Origin: JAJNPS01 sp046589965
GTDB taxonomy: Bacteria; Pseudomonadota; Alphaproteobacteria; Rhodobacterales; Rhodobacteraceae
Direction of reading: 5' to 3'
Length of the DNA stretch: 7,007 bases
Assembly (NCBI GenBank): GCA_046589965.1
Contig: JBKJVF010000051.1
Location: 1-7,007, forward strand
In this document: positions 5,746-7,007 of the stretch, piece by piece
Layout of the letters: the number at the start of each line of letters is the position of its first letter
Numbering within the stretch: position 1 is the stretch's first letter
The notes under the pieces: generated by a model
Seen by the model: the letters and a program-made list of their open reading frames with translations, nothing else
The model's database searches: none
Told to the model about the DNA's origin: nothing
Made by a program: the position numbers and the translations under genes

Positions 5746-7007
5746 AACGCACGCTCGGCGTCTGCTATTACCCCGAACATTGGCCCGAGGGCCAATGGGC
5801 CGAGGATGCCACCCGCATGGCCGATCTAGGCCTGACTTGGGTGCGAATCGGCGAATTTGCCTGGAGCCGGATGGAACCCCAGCCGGGCCAGATGGACTGG
5901 GACTGGCTTGACCGCGCGATTGCCACCCTGGGTGCTGCGGGGCTGAAGGTCGTCCTCGGCACGCCCACCGCAACGCCGCCACGCTGGATGATGGACCGCC
6001 ATCCCGACATGGTCGCCCTTGACCGCGACGGCAAACCGCGCGGGTTTGGGTCGCGGCGGCATTACTGCTTTTCCCACAAGGGGTATCTGGCGGAATGCGC
6101 CCGCATCGCCGGACTGATGGCCGAACGTTATGGACGCAATCCCCATGTGGGCGCCTGGCAGACCGATAACGAATATGGCTGCCACGCCACCACGATCAGC
6201 TATTCCAAAGCCGCCGAGGCCGGGTTTCGCGACTGGCTGGCGCAGAAATACCAGTCCCCTCAGGCGTTGAACCGCGCCTGGGGCAACGTGTTCTGGTCGA
6301 TGGAATATGCAAGCTTTGACGACATCGCGCTGCCAAACCTGATGGTGACCGAGGGCAACCCCAGCCATCTGATGGATTTCCGCCGCTTTGCCAGCGATGA
6401 GGTTGTGGCCTTCAACAAGGTGCAGACCGACATCATCCGGCGGCATTCGCCCTATCCGATCGCGCATAATTACATGGGCCAGGTGACCGAGTTCGACCAT
6501 TTCAAGGTTGGCGCGGATCTGGAGATTGCGTCCTGGGATTCCTATCCCTTGGGCTTTTTGTCCGACCGCGTCCCCGCAAGCCCGGAACACAAACGCCGCT
6601 TTGCCCATCAGGGCGATCCGGACTTTCAGGCCTTTCACCACGATCTTTACCGTGCCGTCGGGCGGGGCCGCTGGTGGATCATGGAACAGCAGCCGGGCCC
6701 CGTGAACTGGGCACCCTACAACCCCGACCCCTTGCCCGGCATGGCGCACCTCTGGGCGTGGGAGGCGTTTGCCCATGGGGCCGAGGCGGTCTGCTATTTC
6801 CGCTGGCGACAGGCACCGTTCGCACAGGAACAGATGCATGCGGGTCTTTTGCGTCCTGACAGTGTCGCAGCCCCCGCCCATGACGAGGCCGCACAGGTCG
6901 CGCGTGAACTGACCGATATGCCCGATGTCGATCTGGCCCCGGCAGATGTGGCGCTGGTGTTTGATTATGCCTCTGACTGGGCATGGCAGGTTCAGCCACA
7001 GGGACGC
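5742..7007 (+). CDS. Beta-galactosidase, glycoside hydrolase family 42 (3'-truncated by window end)
   Basis: This retaining enzyme hydrolyses terminal beta-D-galactosides to free galactose in the cytoplasm. The frame is open from TTG 5742 to the window end: 422 codons of a family usually 640-690 long. The (beta/alpha)8 barrel is essentially complete, and the cut falls at the start of the trimerisation domain (VALVFDYASDWAWQVQPQG, about 403-421). Motifs are GVCYYPEHWP (6-15), GTPTATPPRWM (73-83), SRRHYCFSH (104-112) and WQTDNEYGCH (139-148) with acid/base Glu144. SWDSYPLG (264-271) and WWIMEQQPG (311-319) with nucleophile Glu315 follow; the 171-residue gap between the two Glu equals that of Thermus A4 enzyme (141/312). 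TTG is chosen because it gives the standard N-terminus MKRTLGVCYYPEHW, overlaps the previous stop as TTGA and has AGGTGA upstream; the first in-frame ATG (residue 26) would delete the first barrel strand. The Cys cluster that binds zinc in Thermus A4 seems absent. Confidence 0.94.
   Translation, partial: MKRTLGVCYYPEHWPEGQWAEDATRMADLGLTWVRIGEFAWSRMEPQPGQMDWDWLDRAIATLGAAGLKVVLGTPTATPPRWMMDRHPDMVALDRDGKPRGFGSRRHYCFSHKGYLAECARIAGLMAERYGRNPHVGAWQTDNEYGCHATTISYSKAAEAGFRDWLAQKYQSPQALNRAWGNVFWSMEYASFDDIALPNLMVTEGNPSHLMDFRRFASDEVVAFNKVQTDIIRRHSPYPIAHNYMGQVTEFDHFKVGADLEIASWDSYPLGFLSDRVPASPEHKRRFAHQGDPDFQAFHHDLYRAVGRGRWWIMEQQPGPVNWAPYNPDPLPGMAHLWAWEAFAHGAEAVCYFRWRQAPFAQEQMHAGLLRPDSVAAPAHDEAAQVARELTDMPDVDLAPADVALVFDYASDWAWQVQPQGR

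Larger units (their letters stand above)
2..7007 (+). other. Galactoside uptake and De Ley-Doudoroff catabolic operon (partial at both ends)
   Basis: Seven consecutive + strand genes have no intergenic space: spacers of 1 nt at 473 and 1320, then 4-nt overlaps at 3381-3384, 4286-4289, 4894-4897 and 5742-5745. There is no room for an internal promoter in intergenic DNA or for a rho-independent terminator, so co-transcription and translational coupling are inferred. The contents form a logical series: import of galactosides, hydrolysis of alpha- and beta-linked galactose, lactone opening, phosphorylation of 2-dehydro-3-deoxygalactonate and aldol cleavage. The promoter and any operator must lie upstream of base 1. 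A sugar-responsive regulator (for example LacI type) is likely on family grounds, but none is visible here. Confidence 0.9.

Noticed and set aside
5826..6881. 351-codon open frame on the minus strand inside the beta-galactosidase gene
   Set aside because: The + strand frame here carries the full GH42 motif series including both catalytic Glu. The antisense translation resembles no family I know and is a codon-bias shadow.
1..7007. Possible novel defence, mobile or RNA-based system
   Set aside because: Both strands are fully explained by seven metabolic and transport genes. I found no integrase, transposase, terminal inverted repeats, repeat array, tRNA or structured intergenic region; there is no intergenic space to hold one.

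Overview
The window reads as one uninterrupted stretch of a catabolic operon on the + strand. It looks like an alphaproteobacterium, most likely of the Rhodobacter/Roseobacter kind. This rests on the high GC with strong third-position G/C bias, the protein sequences as I recognise them, and the combination of a CUT1 sugar importer with a De Ley-Doudoroff (non-Leloir) galactose pathway. Genus cannot be set from the sequence alone.

Layout: (1) 2-472, the C-terminal half of a MalF-type ABC sugar permease, cut by the window start; (2) 474-1319, the partner MalG-type permease; (3) 1321-3384, a cytoplasmic GH36 alpha-galactosidase; (4) 3381-4289, 2-dehydro-3-deoxygalactonokinase (DgoK); (5) 4286-4897, 2-dehydro-3-deoxy-6-phosphogalactonate aldolase (DgoA); (6) 4894-5745, an SMP-30/gluconolactonase-family lactonase, probably a galactonolactonase; (7) 5742-7007, a GH42 beta-galactosidase starting at TTG and cut by the window end. 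Non-coding sequence between genes is nil: two junctions have a 1-nt spacer and four have 4-nt stop/start overlaps (GTGA, ATGA, ATGA, TTGA). No stretch over 300 bases lacks a gene. I see no promoter, terminator, RNA gene, mobile element or CRISPR array.

How the genes work together: the permeases bring galactosides into the cytoplasm. The alpha- and beta-galactosidases release free D-galactose. Galactose is oxidised to galactonolactone by a dehydrogenase not in this window. The lactonase opens the lactone to galactonate, and a dehydratase (also not in this window) makes 2-dehydro-3-deoxygalactonate. DgoK phosphorylates this, and DgoA splits the product to pyruvate and glyceraldehyde 3-phosphate. 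The missing pieces are the rest of the first permease, the binding protein, the ATPase, galactose dehydrogenase, galactonate dehydratase and a regulator. They are expected just outside the window or elsewhere in the genome.

I do not find a previously undescribed system here. All seven genes belong to known families and fit a known pathway. The points worth a second look are the identity of the natural substrate (both anomers of galactoside are handled by one operon), the missing pathway steps, and the compact coupling with a rare TTG start.
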